The notes below the pieces were generated by a model. That model was not told where the DNA came from and did no database searches. It saw only the letters and a list, made by a program, of their open reading frames with translations. From UBA10324 sp038326325 (GTDB lineage: Bacteria; Bacteroidota; Bacteroidia; Chitinophagales; UBA10324), in assembly GCA_038326325.1 (NCBI GenBank), contig JBBQJW010000002.1, positions 1 through 64,000 on the forward strand: DNA of 64,000 nucleotides. The letters are read 5' to 3'. The translations under genes and the position numbers were made by a program. This document shows positions 45,457 through 54,645 of the stretch, piece by piece; the stretch's first letter is position 1, and each line of letters opens with the position of its first letter.

Positions 45457-45894
45457 ATGAAAACAAAAATTGAAAAATCAAAAAAAGGTATTGAAGATTT
45501 AACAACCGAAAAAGCTACTGATAAAAATTTGCCGGGTTATCCGCATTATCCTCCGGTTGAAGATATCATGAATAAAGAAAACCATTTTAAAAAACTACCG
45601 CTTGAAGAGGAAGTAAATACTGGCGAAAAAGAAAAACCTGTTGTTGTGGATGAAACAGACGCGCCAATAGAAAATCAAATAGACATAACCGATATAACTG
45701 CTGAGGATTTAAAAATGCTCGACGGTGCTGAAACTATTGATGGAGATATGGCCGCAACTGATCTTGATATTCCGGGTGCAGAACTGGATGATGAAATGGA
45801 AGCCACAGGCAATGAGGACGAAGAAAATAACAGCTACAGCATTGGTGGCGATCGCCATGAAGATTTAGAAGAGGAAAACGAAGCCGGACGATAA
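45457..45894 (+). CDS. Acidic, probably disordered small protein
   Basis: A 145-residue protein: a basic start (MKTKIEKSKKG), a PGYPHYPPVEDIM segment, then a strongly acidic tail full of D/E (LDDEMEATGNEDEENN). It has no signal peptide, membrane helix or cysteine. Similar acidic proteins appear again at 54036-54263. Function unknown; it belongs to the run of stress-related genes by position only. Confidence 0.6.
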   Translation: MKTKIEKSKKGIEDLTTEKATDKNLPGYPHYPPVEDIMNKENHFKKLPLEEEVNTGEKEKPVVVDETDAPIENQIDITDITAEDLKMLDGAETIDGDMAATDLDIPGAELDDEMEATGNEDEENNSYSIGGDRHEDLEEENEAGR

Positions 45895-45972
45895 CCGGAA
45901 ATTCAGTTACTTTTTTTTCAAACAGAATTGTTTTAAAGTGTTTTTAATAGCCCTTCAAATTAATTATAGCGA

Positions 45973-46131
45973 ATGAAAATGATTTGTAGCCACTGTACAA
46001 GCGAAATAGATGCATCGTTGTGGTATTGCAAATATTGTAAGTCTTATGTAGGACCCCGTATGCTTGGGTATATTTATTACGCAGGAATAGTTATTCTTTT
46101 TTTATTTGCCATATGGTATTTTAATCATTAA
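45973..46131 (+). CDS. Small zinc-ribbon membrane protein (52 aa)
   Basis: ATG at 45973, stop at 46129-46131. N-terminal MKMICSHCTSEIDASLWYCK with a further CKYC-type pair gives CxxC...CxxC for one zinc, followed by a single membrane helix (YYAGIVILFLFAIWYF). This zinc-ribbon-plus-helix layout is common among short bacterial proteins. It starts 79 bp after the acidic gene and is in the same direction. Confidence 0.65.
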   Translation: MKMICSHCTSEIDASLWYCKYCKSYVGPRMLGYIYYAGIVILFLFAIWYFNH

Positions 46132-46324
46132 TGAAATAGGTAGTTTTGATATGAATATTTCGGCAGATAATGTCCGGAGAGAAGGGATTTAACTCTTCAA
46201 TAGTTGATTTAAAAAATGTTGAGATGCAGTGATATGAAAATGTTTTCATGTTTTTATATTTACCATTAATTTAAGGAGTGTAACAGTGTGGCGAAACATT
46301 CTTTTTTTTCATGACAAATAAAAT

Positions 46325-48403
46325 ATGCAGACAGTAACGACTGAGAATCTTTTACAGAAAGTAGAAGCGCTTGAAAAGCACCTTATGGAATCAAAGGTGC
46401 AATTAAATAACACCCTGCATGACAAATTACGCAACGAAGAAATACTTCATGAAAAGAACAGGGAATTAGAGGTGGCAAAATCATTTCTGCAAAACATTAT
46501 GGATTCGTCGGTTGACTATATCGTCACATTCGACAAAAATTTTAATATCACTTCCCTCAATAGCAATGCAGTTGCTTTTTTAGGTCGCCCGAAGGAAGAA
46601 CTAATAGGGAAAAATCAGTTTGAGCTTGTACCCGCCTTTAAGGGAACCCGCGTGGAAGAGAATATTTTAAAGGCGTTATCAGGTGTAACAGTTCACGAAC
46701 AAAATGCCAAATCCATTCATCGCCCAGGTACTTATATCGACTCTTACTACATTCCTTTAACCATAGATGGGAAAGTGGAAGGGGTACTTGCAATCAATAA
46801 AGATATTTCAGAGACTGTTACAGCTTCGGAACAATTGAAGCAGGTTAATGACCAACTCGCGCAAGCGCAGCAGATAGCCCACATTGGTAGCTGGGAGTGG
46901 AGCGTAATTGAAAATAAAATTACTTGGTCTGATGAGCTGTATCGCATTTACGGGGTGGATAAAGAAAGTTTTAAAGCAGATTACGAAAACTATGTCAGCT
47001 TTACACACCCCGACGATAGACAATTAGTGAATGAAGCGGTGCAGAAGGCGATAAAAAAGCATACGCCATTTAATTTCTATCACCGAATCACAAGACGGGA
47101 TGGACAAATCCGCATTCTAAACGGTAAGGGTAAAGTAGTAATTGATGAAAACGGGAGTGTTATTCGATTGACAGGCACTGCACAGGATGTAACTGAATTT
47201 AAATTAGCAGAAGAAAAAATTCTGGACATAAACGAAAACCTTGCGCTTAAAAATCAAGAACTTACTCGTATTAATACTGAACTTACCGAAACTAAAAATT
47301 TTATAAATAGTGTTTTAGAAAGTTCGCAACATGGTGTGCTCTCGTACAAACCGGTAAAAGAAAATGATGAGATAGTTGATTTTGAAATTACTTATGCTAA
47401 TGAAATAGCACTACAGCAAATTAATATGACTGCTGAACAAATTATTGGGAAAAGTTATTTAACCATTGTTCCTATAGCGAAAAAAACCGGTTCTTATGAT
47501 CGCATTAAACGGGTGTTGACAACAGGGGTGAGTGAGACGCGCGAAATAAATTCGCCTAATTATCCGAACCGATGGTTTCTTGCGCACTATGTTTCCCTTA
47601 ATAATGGAGTGACTGTTACATTTATTGAAGTCACAGACCAGAAAAAACAAGCCAGGGAAATTGAAGAAAAGAATCTCCAGCTTGAAAGATCTAACGCTGA
47701 ACTTGCGTCTTTCTCCTATATCGCATCTCACGACCTGAAGGAACCACTTCGTAAAATGCAAATGTTTACGAATCGCATTCTTGAACAGGATTATGAAACC
47801 CTTTCTGATAAATCGAAAGAATATTTTCAGCGAATAATTAATTCATCTAAGCGCATGGACGATTTAATTATTGCGTTGCTTAATTATTCACGCACCAATA
47901 ATGCTGAAGTTGAATTCACCCATGTTGATATCAATATTGTAATTGCAGAAATAAAAAATAACCTGCACGAATTGCTAGACGAGAATAAAGTGGAATTGGA
48001 AGTTGAGCAAATGCCTGTCATTTATGGTGTGCCTCACCAGATAACCCAACTCTTTTCAAATATAATTACGAATGCTGTTAAGTACAGAAGTGAAAAACGA
48101 CAACCACGAATTAAAATTTCCTATAAAGAAGTTTCGCAAGAAGGATTACTGAAGAGCGATATAATGGGGGTGGAGAAATATTGCAAAATAATTATAGAGG
48201 ATAATGGCATTGGCTTCGAGCAGGAATATGCTGAAAAGATTTTTGAATTATTTCAACGGCTGCATAATAAGGATGAATATGAGGGAACCGGTATCGGTCT
48301 TTCCATTTGTAAAAAAATTGTTCAGAATCATGGAGGAATGATTACCGCTGCTGGCAATCCGGATCAGGGCTCAACATTTATTGTTTATTTCCCGGTACTG
48401 TAA
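46325..48403 (+). CDS. Multi-PAS sensor histidine kinase
   Basis: A 692-residue soluble kinase. A short coiled coil is followed by three PAS domains (about 50-165 with YIVTFDKNFNITSLN; 185-300 with GSWEWSVIENKITWSDELYR; 320-440 with FINSVLESSQHGVLSYKP), then HisKA with phospho-histidine near 469 (IASHDLKEPLRKM), and HATPase with NIITNAVKY, EDNGIGFE and GTGIGLSICK. No response regulator is adjacent, so it is an orphan kinase. The stop codon falls inside a CTGTAACAC motif (48398-48406). Confidence 0.92.
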   Translation: MQTVTTENLLQKVEALEKHLMESKVQLNNTLHDKLRNEEILHEKNRELEVAKSFLQNIMDSSVDYIVTFDKNFNITSLNSNAVAFLGRPKEELIGKNQFELVPAFKGTRVEENILKALSGVTVHEQNAKSIHRPGTYIDSYYIPLTIDGKVEGVLAINKDISETVTASEQLKQVNDQLAQAQQIAHIGSWEWSVIENKITWSDELYRIYGVDKESFKADYENYVSFTHPDDRQLVNEAVQKAIKKHTPFNFYHRITRRDGQIRILNGKGKVVIDENGSVIRLTGTAQDVTEFKLAEEKILDINENLALKNQELTRINTELTETKNFINSVLESSQHGVLSYKPVKENDEIVDFEITYANEIALQQINMTAEQIIGKSYLTIVPIAKKTGSYDRIKRVLTTGVSETREINSPNYPNRWFLAHYVSLNNGVTVTFIEVTDQKKQAREIEEKNLQLERSNAELASFSYIASHDLKEPLRKMQMFTNRILEQDYETLSDKSKEYFQRIINSSKRMDDLIIALLNYSRTNNAEVEFTHVDINIVIAEIKNNLHELLDENKVELEVEQMPVIYGVPHQITQLFSNIITNAVKYRSEKRQPRIKISYKEVSQEGLLKSDIMGVEKYCKIIIEDNGIGFEQEYAEKIFELFQRLHNKDEYEGTGIGLSICKKIVQNHGGMITAAGNPDQGSTFIVYFPVL

Positions 48404-48566
48404 CACTTCGAAACTGTTATACGCTCAATTTATTAAACGGAAATGTATTCCTGAATAAAAGCCAGCGGTTTGGGAAAGTAATTCAAAAAAAAATTGAATC
48501 ATTTTTTCAATTTAATAGCCGATTCGTGCAGGCATGTGCTTTGAAATACTATTTAAAAACAAACAC

Positions 48567-48791
48567 ATGAAACCGGAATCTTCTCTCTTAATGTTGATGA
48601 TTTGCATAGCAATTCTATTATCATCATGCAGTTCTAATATGCTTCTGATACCAACAGCGGCATGTTGTGTCTTCTGTTTGATGGCAACAAGCGTGTTGCT
48701 CTTAAATTTTAAGAAAGCGAAAAAAATATTAGGTGTAACAGTTTCAGTTTATAGTTGGAAAAAATATTCCCCGAAAAAAATCCTCAAATGA
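48567..48791 (+). CDS. Small hydrophobic protein, possibly a lipoprotein
   Basis: About 74 residues with start at the Met of MKPESSLLMLMIC (48567) rather than the earlier frame start. Two hydrophobic segments; the first ends in a lipobox-like LLSSC, the second spans about 28-48; a basic tail ends KKYSPKKILK. It may be a lipoprotein or a two-helix membrane protein. No family recognised. Confidence 0.45.
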   Translation: MKPESSLLMLMICIAILLSSCSSNMLLIPTAACCVFCLMATSVLLLNFKKAKKILGVTVSVYSWKKYSPKKILK

Positions 48792-48890
48792 GTAAACAAC
48801 TCAACAACTACCGAAGAGATAGTTTGTTTTTCTGAAAAATTCTGTCGGTATATTATTTGAATCAACTATTTCACAATAAAAAATAAACAC

Positions 48891-49484
48891 ATGAAAACAA
48901 ATTCTCAATCAAATCACACCAGTAGCCAAAACGGAACAAAAAAAGCATCCACCCAAAAAGAAACAAAGGGATCAGCTGTACCCGCTGATAAATTAATGGA
49001 GCTTTTTGAAGATGAACTTAAAGACATTTACTGGGCAGAAAAGGCATTGACAAAGGCATTGCCTAAAATGATTAAAAAGGTAACTTCTCCCGAACTTGCC
49101 GAAGCAATCACAAATCACCTTGAAGAAACTAATGAACATGTCACCCGCCTTGAGCAAGTGTTTGAGTCAATCGGTGAAAAAGTTCAGTCAAAAAAATGTG
49201 AAGCAATGAGCGGTCTATTAAAAGAAGCCGACGAATTAATGACAGATACTGATGAAGGAGGAATGCGCGATGCAGCAATTATTGCAGCCGCACAAAAAGT
49301 GGAGCATTACGAAATTGCAACTTACGGCACTCTTCGCGCATGGGCTGAATTACTTGGTTTAGATAAAGCAGTTGAGCTATTGGGAGCCACATTACAGGAA
49401 GAAAAAAATGCTGATGAGAAATTAACTGATGTTGCGGAATCAGCTGTTAACATTCAGGCATTGTCAGAAGAGGAAAGTGAATAA
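48891..49484 (+). CDS. DUF892 ferritin-like protein (YciE/YciF family)
   Basis: A 197-residue helical protein. A polar, disordered N-terminus (about 1-32) precedes MELFEDELKDIYWAEKAL, the family start, then LEETNEHVTRLEQVFESI, AAAQKVEHYEIATYGTLRAW and a final TLQEEKNADEKLT, which place E and H residues as in a di-iron four-helix bundle. Members are induced by osmotic, envelope and stationary-phase stress in enterobacteria. A strong terminator follows. Confidence 0.9.
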   Translation: MKTNSQSNHTSSQNGTKKASTQKETKGSAVPADKLMELFEDELKDIYWAEKALTKALPKMIKKVTSPELAEAITNHLEETNEHVTRLEQVFESIGEKVQSKKCEAMSGLLKEADELMTDTDEGGMRDAAIIAAAQKVEHYEIATYGTLRAWAELLGLDKAVELLGATLQEEKNADEKLTDVAESAVNIQALSEEESE

Positions 49485-49507
49485 GTTAAGTGGATTTTTT
49501 TAGTTGA

Positions 49508-49537
49508 AAGCTCTTCGGTTTTCCGAAGAGCTTTTTT
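49508..49537 (+). terminator. Intrinsic terminator after the DUF892 gene
   Basis: AAGCTCTTCGG and CCGAAGAGCTT form an 11-bp stem with a TTTT loop followed by TTTTTTG, about 25 bp after the stop. Confidence 0.9.
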
Positions 49538-49631
49538 GTTTTCATGTCCACATATTTATTTCTTTATTTTCACTTTTGAGATTAAAGTGTTACAGTCTAA
49601 AAACGGTTATTGATTTGTGAATAAATTAAAT

Positions 49632-50726
49632 TTATTTTTTCGCTTTCCGAAAATTTAAAATGCCTTTACTGATATGAGGCATGTTATCTCCGATTAAAAA
49701 CCCAAATGGTTTTAGTTGTTCAATTCTGTCGAATATTACTTTAATAATTGCAGTAAGTGGAAGAGATAAAAACATTCCAGGAACTCCCCAAAGTGCGCCT
49801 CCAATAAGTACAACTACAATGGATACCAATGCATTGACTTTAACCTTTGAAGCCACAATACGCGGAACTATAAAATTATTATCAATCAACTGAACTGCCA
49901 TGTAAACGAACAAAACATACACAGCATACATCGGTTCCTTGGTTGCAATTGCAATTATCATAGGTAGAGAAATTGCAATGATGCCGCCGATATAAGGGAT
50001 AATATTTAATAGCGCACCTATCACTCCAAGTAACAGCGCATAATCAATTCCGAGCATAAAAAGTCCGAGAGAATTTAAAGCCGCAACTATTGCCGCCTCA
50101 ATCATTAATCCGACTAAATAATTTTGAATAAGCGATTTTGTTTCGTTTAAAACTTCAGCCACAGTTTTATGCTTGGTCACCGGAAAAAGTTGTGCGATAA
50201 AATCCAGCAGCAAGGGTTTATAAAACAAAAACATAAAAATATAAACAGGAAGAAGAAACAACATGATGAAAACTCCACTTATTGCAGATAATGTTTGCCC
50301 AATTACCGCTGTTGAATTACTTAACCCGGCTGTTTTTTGTTTTAATAGCCACTCATTAATTTTAGTGGTGCTAATATTTAAACTCTGAGAAACCCATGTA
50401 ACAGTATCTGAAAAAAGAATATTTAATTTTTGTTTCATGGCCGGAATTGCGTCGGAAAAGTTGACTATCTGTGATCCGATAAAATAAAATAAACCGGCTA
50501 ACAAAAGAAAAGCAATCACTACTGCTATGATGATTGATATGACGCGATTCACTTTTTTATTCTGCAAATAATTTACAAACGGATTTAAAAGAATCGCGAT
50601 AACAAGTGCGAAGGTTAACGGAATAAGTATATCCTGACCAATGTAAAGAATAAAAAAAAGTGCAACAATGCCTGTAACTATTTGCGACAGTCTGATGGCG
50701 AGCGGGAACGAATTGTTTTTTTCCAC
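49632..50726 (-). CDS. AI-2E family transporter (PerM/TqsA-like)
   Basis: A 364-residue inner-membrane protein of the AI-2E/UPF0118 family. An N-terminal group of helices (about 12-90), a soluble loop (about 95-150), then helices with the family motif GVIGALLNIIPYIGGIIAIS, AVYVLFVYMAVQLIDNNFIVP and a terminal WGVPGMFLSLPLTAI. Family roles include export of signal molecules or ion exchange; the substrate is not evident. Same direction as the YihY gene, 28 bp downstream of its stop. Confidence 0.92.
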   Translation of the reverse strand: MEKNNSFPLAIRLSQIVTGIVALFFILYIGQDILIPLTFALVIAILLNPFVNYLQNKKVNRVISIIIAVVIAFLLLAGLFYFIGSQIVNFSDAIPAMKQKLNILFSDTVTWVSQSLNISTTKINEWLLKQKTAGLSNSTAVIGQTLSAISGVFIMLFLLPVYIFMFLFYKPLLLDFIAQLFPVTKHKTVAEVLNETKSLIQNYLVGLMIEAAIVAALNSLGLFMLGIDYALLLGVIGALLNIIPYIGGIIAISLPMIIAIATKEPMYAVYVLFVYMAVQLIDNNFIVPRIVASKVKVNALVSIVVVLIGGALWGVPGMFLSLPLTAIIKVIFDRIEQLKPFGFLIGDNMPHISKGILNFRKAKK

Positions 50727-50754
50727 TGATTGTTTGTTTAAGTTTTTTTAAATA

Positions 50755-51654
50755 CTATTTCACTCTGCCTTTATCCTTCACTGCGGTTTCAGAAGCGGGA
50801 ATATTTCCGATGTGAAAATCAGAATATGCTTTCGTAAACTCGGCACCGTAAAAAACGATGAGCGATGAATAAGAAGCCCACAATAATATTAACACCACAG
50901 AACCCGCGGCGCCATAAGTTGAACCTGGATTTGCGGTTCCGAAATAAAGACCGAGCGCAGATTTCCCCAGGGTAAATAAAACAGAAGTAATGAATGCGCC
51001 AATCCAGACTGAGCGCCATTTGATTTTAGCATCGGGCATTATCTTAAACATCATTGCGAAAAGCGAAGTGATAATTACCAATGATAAAAGTGAATTTAAT
51101 ATTTCAAATAACACCAATAAGGAAACAGACCAATGCTCTTGAACCCATGAGCTTAACAAAGTAAGAATTGATGAAAGCAATAATGACATTAATAGTAAAA
51201 AAGCGATAGTTAAAATTAACCCGAACGAAAAAAGGCGGGTCTTTAAAAAAGTGATGAGACCTGATTTTTTTGTTGTCGCTTTCACTTCCCAAATAATGTT
51301 CAGCGATTTTTGCATTTCAATAAACACTCCTGTAGCGCCAATTAATATCGTAACGATTCCAAGTACAGATGCAATGCTGGAATTTTTACTTGTCATTGCC
51401 ATCTTAATCATCCCCTGAACTGAATCTGCCGTATCAGGTCCCATAGCAGAAGCGATTTGGCTGTGGAGATGACCGTTCACAGCATCGGTACCGAAGAAAT
51501 ATCCGGCGAGTGTTACAACTACCACAAGCAACCCTGGTAAAGAAAATATAGCGTTGTAAGCAATGATGGAGCTCTGGCGAAATGGATCGCGCTCCCACCA
51601 TTTTTTAAAAGCTGTTTTAAATAGTCTGCCTAAGTTCGTGAATTTGATTTTCAT
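50755..51654 (-). CDS. YihY/virulence factor BrkB family membrane protein
   Basis: A 299-residue protein with six membrane helices. Diagnostic are RQSSIIAYNAIFSLPGLLVV, FIEMQKSLNIIWEV and AAGSVVLILLWASYSSLIVFYGAEFTKAY. Despite old names such as ribonuclease BN or BrkB, these are integral membrane proteins of unknown transport role. The ATG overlaps the stop of the iron-permease-family gene by 4 bp (51651-51654), so the two are translationally coupled. Confidence 0.92.
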   Translation of the reverse strand: MKIKFTNLGRLFKTAFKKWWERDPFRQSSIIAYNAIFSLPGLLVVVVTLAGYFFGTDAVNGHLHSQIASAMGPDTADSVQGMIKMAMTSKNSSIASVLGIVTILIGATGVFIEMQKSLNIIWEVKATTKKSGLITFLKTRLFSFGLILTIAFLLLMSLLLSSILTLLSSWVQEHWSVSLLVLFEILNSLLSLVIITSLFAMMFKIMPDAKIKWRSVWIGAFITSVLFTLGKSALGLYFGTANPGSTYGAAGSVVLILLWASYSSLIVFYGAEFTKAYSDFHIGNIPASETAVKDKGRVK

Positions 51655-52166
51655 AATTCATTCGTTATCGTCTTATCATTAATCACAATATTAATCTGTT
51701 CGCCTAACTCTCTTTCCATTTCCTGTTTAAGGTTATGCGTTTCTTCGTTATCAATTGAAACAGATTGTAAAAGGTTTTCTTCCTTTTTTGCTATCACGCT
51801 AAGTTTAGAATAATATTTCTGAATAATTTTCAATTCTTCTTCAGTCATATGTTCAACATCAACTAATCGGTTGCTCGCAAATTCATGAGCGGCAACCAAC
51901 TCATTTAATTTTAGTTGTATCGCTAACGAATCTTTGTTTTGTGATTTTTGAATGACGAACACCATAAGAAAGGTAGTGATAGATGTTGTGATACTGATAC
52001 CCCAGAGCCAATGGTCTGAAAAATTAAAAAATGGTCCCGTGATTACCCATAAGACCACAATTGCGAAACCGAAAATAATAGCAACATTACTACCCGCTGC
52101 CTTCGTTACATGGAAGGATACTTTTTCCAGAAATTTTAATCTGGAGAATTTATTTTTCTCTTCCAT
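51651..52166 (-). CDS. Low-affinity iron permease family protein
   Basis: A 171-residue protein with two membrane helices (about 24-43 and 53-72) and a long helical cytoplasmic tail. GSNVAIIFGFAIVVLWVITG and FLMVFVIQKSQNKDSLAIQL are the family signature (PF04120). The name comes from yeast Fet4-like proteins, but bacterial members are much shorter, so iron transport is not established. It is the first gene of the pair overlapping yihY. Confidence 0.88.
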   Translation of the reverse strand: MEEKNKFSRLKFLEKVSFHVTKAAGSNVAIIFGFAIVVLWVITGPFFNFSDHWLWGISITTSITTFLMVFVIQKSQNKDSLAIQLKLNELVAAHEFASNRLVDVEHMTEEELKIIQKYYSKLSVIAKKEENLLQSVSIDNEETHNLKQEMERELGEQINIVINDKTITNEL

Positions 52167-52188
52167 AATTTTATAATTCAGTTAATAT

Positions 52189-52593
52189 TCACTTTTCCAT
52201 TTGCACATCATCATGATTTTTTTTATGCGCGACTAAATGTAACAGTTTTTGACCCGATGATTTTATCTTATCTGAATTTTTTGCGGCATAATTTGAAACC
52301 ACTGCCTGAAGCAACATTCCGGCTATTTTTTTAATCGGGTTCCAAGTAGGGCGGAATAAAACTTTTCGCGCCAAAAATCCGGAAGCCATGCCGATTGCAG
52401 TACTACTAACTGTTTTTTTAGTTTCAGGTGAACTTGTTATTTGACTGAAAGCGCTTTTTAAAATGTTAATAGGTTTTAAAGTTTCATAAGTAAGTTGAAA
52501 TTGTTCTTTCAAATCAACTAACTCTTTTTGCTTTTTAATTTCCAATGAAGCAATCGCTTCGTTCAGCAAATCAGATGGTCTCTCTTTTTTCAT
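52189..52593 (-). CDS. Hypothetical protein coupled to the Holin-X gene
   Basis: A 134-residue protein. Its N-terminal third is a charged coiled coil (LLNEAIASLEIKKQKELVDL) and the middle carries a weakly hydrophobic glycine/alanine stretch (STAIGMASGFLARKVLFRP) that may touch the membrane. The start overlaps the upstream holin-like gene by 23 bp, so the pair is made together. In related genomes such genes accompany Holin-X and YtxH, but I know no function. Confidence 0.65.
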   Translation of the reverse strand: MKKERPSDLLNEAIASLEIKKQKELVDLKEQFQLTYETLKPINILKSAFSQITSSPETKKTVSSTAIGMASGFLARKVLFRPTWNPIKKIAGMLLQAVVSNYAAKNSDKIKSSGQKLLHLVAHKKNHDDVQMEK

Positions 52594-52942
52594 ATTTTTT
52601 TTCGTTTAACATTTGTGAAATCATAGTATCAACGATTGGATCTTTTATTAATGTTTGCCTTGATGCATGAACAATCAGCATTACTATAAGGTAGAAGGCG
52701 GCAACTAAAAGGAATCCATAGTAAGATTTTCCCAACACATCACCTAACCAAAGTGCCAATCCAATATTCGCCATGATAACGACTAAAGCGCCAATGATTA
52801 TAGTAACGAATTTTGAAACTAATGAAGAAACAACTTCTGCTGTTTTATCAATCATTTTTAATTTAAATAAATCAACATTGGTTTTGATATACACTTCCGC
52901 TTTTTCAAGAAGTGTTTCTACTTGAGATGATCTTTCTTGCAT
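52571..52942 (-). CDS. Holin-X-like (phage holin family) membrane protein
   Basis: A 123-residue protein: an amphipathic helix (VETLLEKAEVYIKTNVDLFK), then two membrane helices (about 40-65 and 73-95) and a polar end, the layout of PF07332 'Actinobacterial Holin-X'. Despite the name, chromosomal members are not tied to phages and sit with envelope-stress genes, as here. No endolysin gene is near. Confidence 0.75.
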   Translation of the reverse strand: MQERSSQVETLLEKAEVYIKTNVDLFKLKMIDKTAEVVSSLVSKFVTIIIGALVVIMANIGLALWLGDVLGKSYYGFLLVAAFYLIVMLIVHASRQTLIKDPIVDTMISQMLNEKKYEKRETI

Positions 52943-52950
52943 TTTGTTTT

Positions 52951-53448
52951 TTATTTTGTTGAATAATGAAATCGAAGTGTAACACTTCCGTTGGTGACCG
53001 GGATGACTCCAGTATTTCCCATCACAACCGGATTAAAAATTCCTGAAATTATTTCCGTGCTGTCGGCAGGTAAATCATAATCGAGCACTTCATATTTCCA
53101 ATCCTCGTTTGTGAATTGAATTTTATTAGAAGTAGAAAGGGAAACCGATGAGCCATTATTGCTGATGTTAGTGGTAAACTCGTAATTAACTTTTGAGTTT
53201 CTTCCGAAATTTACTTTCACATCAGGTAATGAGCCATCGGTGTCCCAAGCTAAACCTCCCGTATCTCGTGCGGGAATATTATTTACATCAATCGTGTTGG
53301 CAAATCGATAATAGCATCCGGGATTTTCAGGATTGTAAAGATGATAATTGTCAGCGTTCATGTCTTCACATTTTTTTTTACTACATCTGCAACCTGAAAT
53401 TAAATTACCCAGCATCAAACAGAATAAGCCAATTAAAACTGACTTCAT
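52951..53448 (-). CDS. Lipoprotein, unknown function
   Basis: A 165-residue protein with a lipoprotein signal peptide (MKSVLIGLFCLMLGN, lipobox LISGC, Cys 20) followed by a cysteine-rich start (CRCSKKKC). The remainder is a beta-rich domain (VKVNFGRNSKVNYEF, KIQFTNEDWKYEVLDYD). No family recognised. Near its 3' end a perfect GAAGTG-TAA-CACTTC hairpin (52974-52988) contains the iterated element. Confidence 0.6.
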   Translation of the reverse strand: MKSVLIGLFCLMLGNLISGCRCSKKKCEDMNADNYHLYNPENPGCYYRFANTIDVNNIPARDTGGLAWDTDGSLPDVKVNFGRNSKVNYEFTTNISNNGSSVSLSTSNKIQFTNEDWKYEVLDYDLPADSTEIISGIFNPVVMGNTGVIPVTNGSVTLRFHYSTK

Positions 53449-53471
53449 TTTTATTTTTTCAGAAAATCAAT

Positions 53472-53768
53472 TTATGACTGAGAGGTTCTTTCGTTCACTG
53501 CGCTTTTAATGGTGCGTTGAACCTCATTTGCTTTTGACTTCCCTTTCTCAACTAAATCTTCAGCATCATCTTTCATTGAATCAAATTTTTCCGACATGTT
53601 ATCAACGAAGTCGCTGAACTTATCTTTTAACCCATCAACATATTCGTTTCCTTTTTCTGAAAGTCTTTGACGAGTTTTTGTTCCCTTATCTGGGGCAAAC
53701 AAAATTCCAAGTACGGCTCCTGCGGCTGCGCCTGCAAGTACACCAAGTAATAATTTTCCTGAGCTCAT
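53472..53768 (-). CDS. YtxH domain-containing protein
   Basis: A 98-residue protein. SSGKLLLGVLAGAAAGAVLG is the glycine/alanine membrane helix of YtxH (GxxxG pattern), followed by LFAPDKGTKTRQRLSEKG and a long charged coiled coil. YtxH relatives in Bacillus belong to the general stress regulon. It is the middle gene of a same-strand run of envelope genes (49632-55310). Confidence 0.9.
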   Translation of the reverse strand: MSSGKLLLGVLAGAAAGAVLGILFAPDKGTKTRQRLSEKGNEYVDGLKDKFSDFVDNMSEKFDSMKDDAEDLVEKGKSKANEVQRTIKSAVNERTSQS

Positions 53769-53807
53769 TTTTTTATGTTTTAATTGTTTTAGAATTTGGT
53801 TTATTAA

Positions 53808-53963
53808 CTAAAGAGGTTTTCTACCTTGAATGACATTTAGCAAAATTGCGATGACTGCAATTACAAGAAGAATGTGAATGATTGATCCGGCACTGTAGGC
53901 GAAGAATCCAACTGCCCAAATAATTACCAGAATTACTGCGATGGTATAAAGTAAGCTTTGCAT
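53808..53963 (-). CDS. lmo0937-family small membrane protein (51 aa)
   Basis: ATG at 53963, stop at 53808. Product MQSLLYTIAVILVIIWAVGF continues with a second helix (SAGSIIHILLVIAVIAILL) and a basic RKPL end, the standard two-helix pattern of lmo0937-family proteins, which are usually about 50 residues and stress-linked. It lies directly upstream of ytxH. Confidence 0.8.
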   Translation of the reverse strand: MQSLLYTIAVILVIIWAVGFFAYSAGSIIHILLVIAVIAILLNVIQGRKPL

Positions 53964-54006
53964 GATGTTTGAATTTTAGTGGTTATGAATTTATTTAAAG
54001 AATTTA

Positions 54007-54029
54007 TTTTAAAGTGTAACACTTTAAAA
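54007..54029. terminator. Perfect AT-rich hairpin around a GTGTAACAC element
   Basis: TTTTAAAGTG-TAA-CACTTTTAAAA-like arrangement: TTTTAAAGTG (54007-54016) and CACTTTAAAA (54020-54029) are perfectly complementary with a TAA loop. It lies just after the stop of the acidic gene (minus strand) and may act as a weak terminator or as a paired copy of the dispersed motif. Confidence 0.5.
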
Positions 54030-54035
54030 CTTCGG

Positions 54036-54263
54036 TTATTCGCCGTCGTTTTCGTTACCGTGATTTTTTTCGCTGGAAGAATCATCGTCTTCTTCAAGAT
54101 TGTCTTCCATGTCATTGTTCTCCGTTTCATCTCCCAATTCAACATCTTCATTGTCTTCCATAGAAACGATGTTGGTTGGTTCTAAATCATTACTTTGATT
54201 TTTCTGTCTTGAATCGGAATTGGTCTTTTGACCAGACTTATTCATTGTTTCATTTGTTTTCAT
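54036..54263 (-). CDS. Acidic disordered small protein
   Basis: A 75-residue protein: polar, K/Q/S/N-rich first half and a second half almost entirely D, E, N and S (NEDVELGDETENNDMEDNLE). No hydrophobic core. Similar in style to the larger acidic protein at 45457-45894. Function unknown; its place in the stress-gene run is the only clue. Confidence 0.5.
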   Translation of the reverse strand: MKTNETMNKSGQKTNSDSRQKNQSNDLEPTNIVSMEDNEDVELGDETENNDMEDNLEEDDDSSSEKNHGNENDGE

Positions 54264-54645
54264 TTGATTTGTTTGTGTTTTAAATTAAATTGTGATTTGA
54301 ATTATTTTTTGTTTCTAACAGAAATTTAAATATCATGTTTTGTGCCATCAGAAACTTTTGAGTTTACAAATACAAGGAGCAGATTCATTTTTTTACTTTT
54401 AGCATATATTTTTCGCGTTTCTTTAATGAATCGTGTATCTCGTGAGATTTTTTAAGGTAGCTTTTTTCCCGATTAAGGAAATAATTTCCTCAACTCTGCT
54501 TATTCGGAAGCCATATTATAAATAGTAAGAAAGTTAAATGACTTTCATAAGGTGTAACACTCTTCCGCTTTAAAAATTTTCGTTAAATAAAAAAGTCCCA
54601 CAAATAAATGCAGGACTTTAATTTGGCTAATAAAAAATATTAAAT
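54264..54645 (-). other. Intergenic stretch with a terminator
   Basis: About 380 bp between minus-strand genes. Apart from the terminator at 54590-54620 and one GTGTAACAC element (54552-54560) I see no gene. It should hold the promoter of the acidic gene, but no full TTG/TAnnTTTG pair is evident. Confidence 0.45.
54590..54620 (-). terminator. Intrinsic terminator after the PRPP-like small gene
   Basis: On the minus strand AAAGTCCTGCA and TGTGGGACTTT pair (with a mismatch) around an A/T loop and are followed by TTTTATTT. It is about 30 bp after the stop at 54646. Confidence 0.65.

Noticed and set aside
52571..52942. Holin-like gene as a sign of a prophage
   Set aside because: No endolysin, terminase, portal, tail or integrase genes nearby. 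Chromosomal Holin-X proteins are common in stress clusters.
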